The position numbers and the translations under genes were made by a program. A stretch of DNA of 29,212 nt from a virus, in the IMG/VR virus record IMGVR_UViG_3300040856_000413, positions 1 through 29,212 of that record. One strand, 5' to 3'. Positions 27,780 to 29,212 of this stretch are shown in pieces. Below the pieces are notes generated by a model. That model was not told the DNA's origin. It saw only the letters and a program-made list of their open reading frames with translations, and made no database searches. Positions within the stretch are counted from its first letter, which is position 1. The number at the start of each line of letters is the position of its first letter.

Positions 27780-28481
27780 ATGGCAACCAAAATTATTCAT
27801 AAAAAGTCTTCTGTCTCAGGTTCACAACCATCGGCTACTGATTTACAACCCGGAGAGTTAGCGCTAAATCTTGCTGATAAGATTATTTACTCAAAAACTA
27901 CTAATGGTTCTATTATTACAATGGGAGCTACAGAGTTAGAGGCTTTAATAGATGTAGATACTACAACTATTGAACCAATAGAGTCTTATGTTCTTACTTG
28001 GAACAACACAGACAGAACCTGGGAGCCTCGGGCAGTCCCTACCGCAGCCAACATATCTCTTGGTACTTGGACTTTAGGCTCATCTAGTACCTCTGGGTGG
28101 TCCGTGAGCGAGGGTAGCGGTATTTTGACGTTTCGTTACGGTATCCTAACAGTTATGAGCGTTTATGGAGACGGAAGCATAAATCTCCACGGAGATCTGT
28201 ATGCTAACAGTGATGCCATTGGTGGTACAACTTCCTCAGAGATTGGCTTAGGCGAATGGGGCTACCACGATGTTGGTAATAACTTCTACTTCCAATACGA
28301 GTCAACAAACCTGATGCGAATTACTTCAACAGGTGATTTGTATTTAGCTGGAGCCTTGGACGTAAATGCTACTATCGCAGGTAACAACTCCTCAAGTTAT
28401 TACTTCATAAATGGCGGCGCATATAAGTTAGAGATTACTTCAACAGGGAATGTATCGATTAGTGGCGATATTAACGCTTAA
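27780..28481 (+). CDS. Tail fibre protein, paralogue of the preceding one
   Basis: 233 residues with the same N-terminal domain as the fibre at 26549: MATKIIHKKSSVSGSQPSAT, then GELALNLADKIIYSKT. The LEALIDVDTTTIEPIESYVL module follows. The rest differs (TWTLGSSSTSGWSVSEGSGI, then beta segments with two ITSTG repeats, ITSTGDLYLAGALDVNATIA and ITSTGNVSISGDINA). A duplicated anchor with a new adhesive end is likely. ATAAAGGAG precedes the ATG. Confidence 0.75.
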   Translation: MATKIIHKKSSVSGSQPSATDLQPGELALNLADKIIYSKTTNGSIITMGATELEALIDVDTTTIEPIESYVLTWNNTDRTWEPRAVPTAANISLGTWTLGSSSTSGWSVSEGSGILTFRYGILTVMSVYGDGSINLHGDLYANSDAIGGTTSSEIGLGEWGYHDVGNNFYFQYESTNLMRITSTGDLYLAGALDVNATIAGNNSSSYYFINGGAYKLEITSTGNVSISGDINA

Positions 28482-28512
28482 TACCTATTGCTAATAGTAA
28501 AGGAATACGAAG

Positions 28513-29212
28513 ATGGCAATTAAAGTTTCGGGTACTACGGTTATCAATGATAGCCAGAATATAGAAAACATTACAACAATTAACGGGACCGACTGGGCAA
28601 CAGTTGTTTCTAATGCTGCAGAAGGTGCCGAAGTAGATTTAAATGAGTTGACAGATGTAACCATTGGTACTCTTGCCAGTGGAGAAGTATTATATTATGA
28701 CGGATCAGAGTGGATAAACTCTGGATTATCTTTTTCTGACATTTCAGGTGTCTTAGCAGACTCGCAGGTTGCAGAATCAAATGTAACTCAACACGAGGCT
28801 GCACTTTCTATTACAGAATCACAAATTAGTGATCTTGGCACAACTATTCTTGAAAATAGTGATATAGGCGTTAATGTACAAGCCTACAGTGCTAACCTAG
28901 ATAGCATTAACCAAGACCTTTCTACAAGCGATGATGTAACATTTAATAATATTACAGTAACAGGTACAGTAGATGGTCGTGATATTGCTACAGATGGCAC
29001 TAAGTTAGACACAATTGAGACTAATGCTAAAGACGATCAAAACGCTTCTGAGGTTCCTTTTACTAATACAACATCAGGCCTAATTGCTACTGATGTACAA
29101 GATGCGATTGATGAAGTTGAAGGGCGTCTAGATACAGCTGAAACTAAACTTTCGGGTATTGAGACAGGAGCAACTGGAGATCAGACTGCAAGTGAAATTA
29201 AGACAGCATATG
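28513..29212 (+). CDS. Tail fibre-like protein, partial (runs off the right edge)
   Basis: An open frame of at least 233 codons from ATG 28513 (AAAGGAATACG upstream) with no stop before the window ends. MAIKVSGTTVINDSQNIENI, then LNELTDVTIGTLASGEVLYY (another copy of the module), repeated ITESQISDLG-like segments and a SNLDSINQD-like stretch (AYSANLDSINQDLSTSDDVT). It is typical of phage fibres made of many short beta repeats. It is likely to be much longer outside the window. Confidence 0.75.
   Translation, partial: MAIKVSGTTVINDSQNIENITTINGTDWATVVSNAAEGAEVDLNELTDVTIGTLASGEVLYYDGSEWINSGLSFSDISGVLADSQVAESNVTQHEAALSITESQISDLGTTILENSDIGVNVQAYSANLDSINQDLSTSDDVTFNNITVTGTVDGRDIATDGTKLDTIETNAKDDQNASEVPFTNTTSGLIATDVQDAIDEVEGRLDTAETKLSGIETGATGDQTASEIKTAY

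Noticed and set aside
1-29212. tRNA genes, CRISPR arrays, insertion sequences, integrase or attachment sites
   Set aside because: No cloverleaf, regularly spaced repeats, transposase or recombinase motifs were seen on either strand; the one noncoding region over 300 bases was read through without finding any.

Overview
This window is part of the genome of a lytic tailed bacteriophage with a T7-like transcription and replication core. Every supported gene is on the + strand. Genes are tightly packed, often with ATGA, TAATG or GTGA stop/start overlaps, and the DNA is A+T-rich. No integrase, repressor, tRNA, rRNA, insertion sequence or CRISPR array was seen. The recognisable core is a single-subunit RNA polymerase, a gp2.5-like single-stranded-DNA-binding protein, a family A DNA polymerase, a 5'-3' exonuclease, a TOPRIM primase fused to a RecA-type helicase, and a terminase. 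A B12-dependent monomeric ribonucleotide reductase with a glutaredoxin, and tail proteins of a type common in marine phages, suggest an aquatic phage. A DUF1127 gene hints at an alphaproteobacterial host. Host and habitat are inferences. No capsid, portal or lysis enzyme is recognisable here, so the structural module probably continues past the right edge.

Layout. (1) Positions 1-2529: a host-type promoter and the phage RNA polymerase gene. (2) 2544-11984: phage promoter P1, the SSB gene and a terminator, then about 25 mostly small genes. These include nucleotide-related enzymes (a deoxyribosyltransferase-like protein, a nucleotidyltransferase-like protein, a DUF3310 protein, a MazG-like protein), a GIY-YIG nuclease beside an HhH-GPD protein, and the DNA polymerase. 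(3) 11984-19320: promoter P2, exonuclease, second GIY-YIG-like protein, primase-helicase, ribonucleotide reductase, DUF1289, DUF1127, glutaredoxin and small membrane peptides, closed by a strong terminator. (4) 19321-19712: promoter P3 and a G-rich, repeat-bearing leader. (5) 19713-29212: a terminase-small-subunit candidate, membrane and coiled-coil proteins, a set of very basic small proteins, a structural protein, a holin-like protein, the terminase large subunit, and a run of tail-fibre-like genes leaving the window.

How it fits together. Host RNA polymerase would make the phage polymerase. That enzyme would then use an identical 19-bp sequence (AAATACCCGCAAATAATGA) found upstream of the SSB gene, the exonuclease/primase block and the late block. 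The sequence lines up position by position with the T7 promoter, with AATAC at -16 to -12 and G at +1. Ribonucleotide reductase, glutaredoxin, the MazG-like protein and the deoxyribosyltransferase-like protein would adjust nucleotide pools for the polymerase and primase-helicase.

Most worth follow-up: the promoter triplet, a G-quadruplex-prone tract just downstream of the late start, the DUF1127 gene, a Glu-to-Gln change in DNA polymerase motif A, the battery of basic proteins around the terminase, a module shared by four consecutive tail genes, and a reading frame that may start at ATA.
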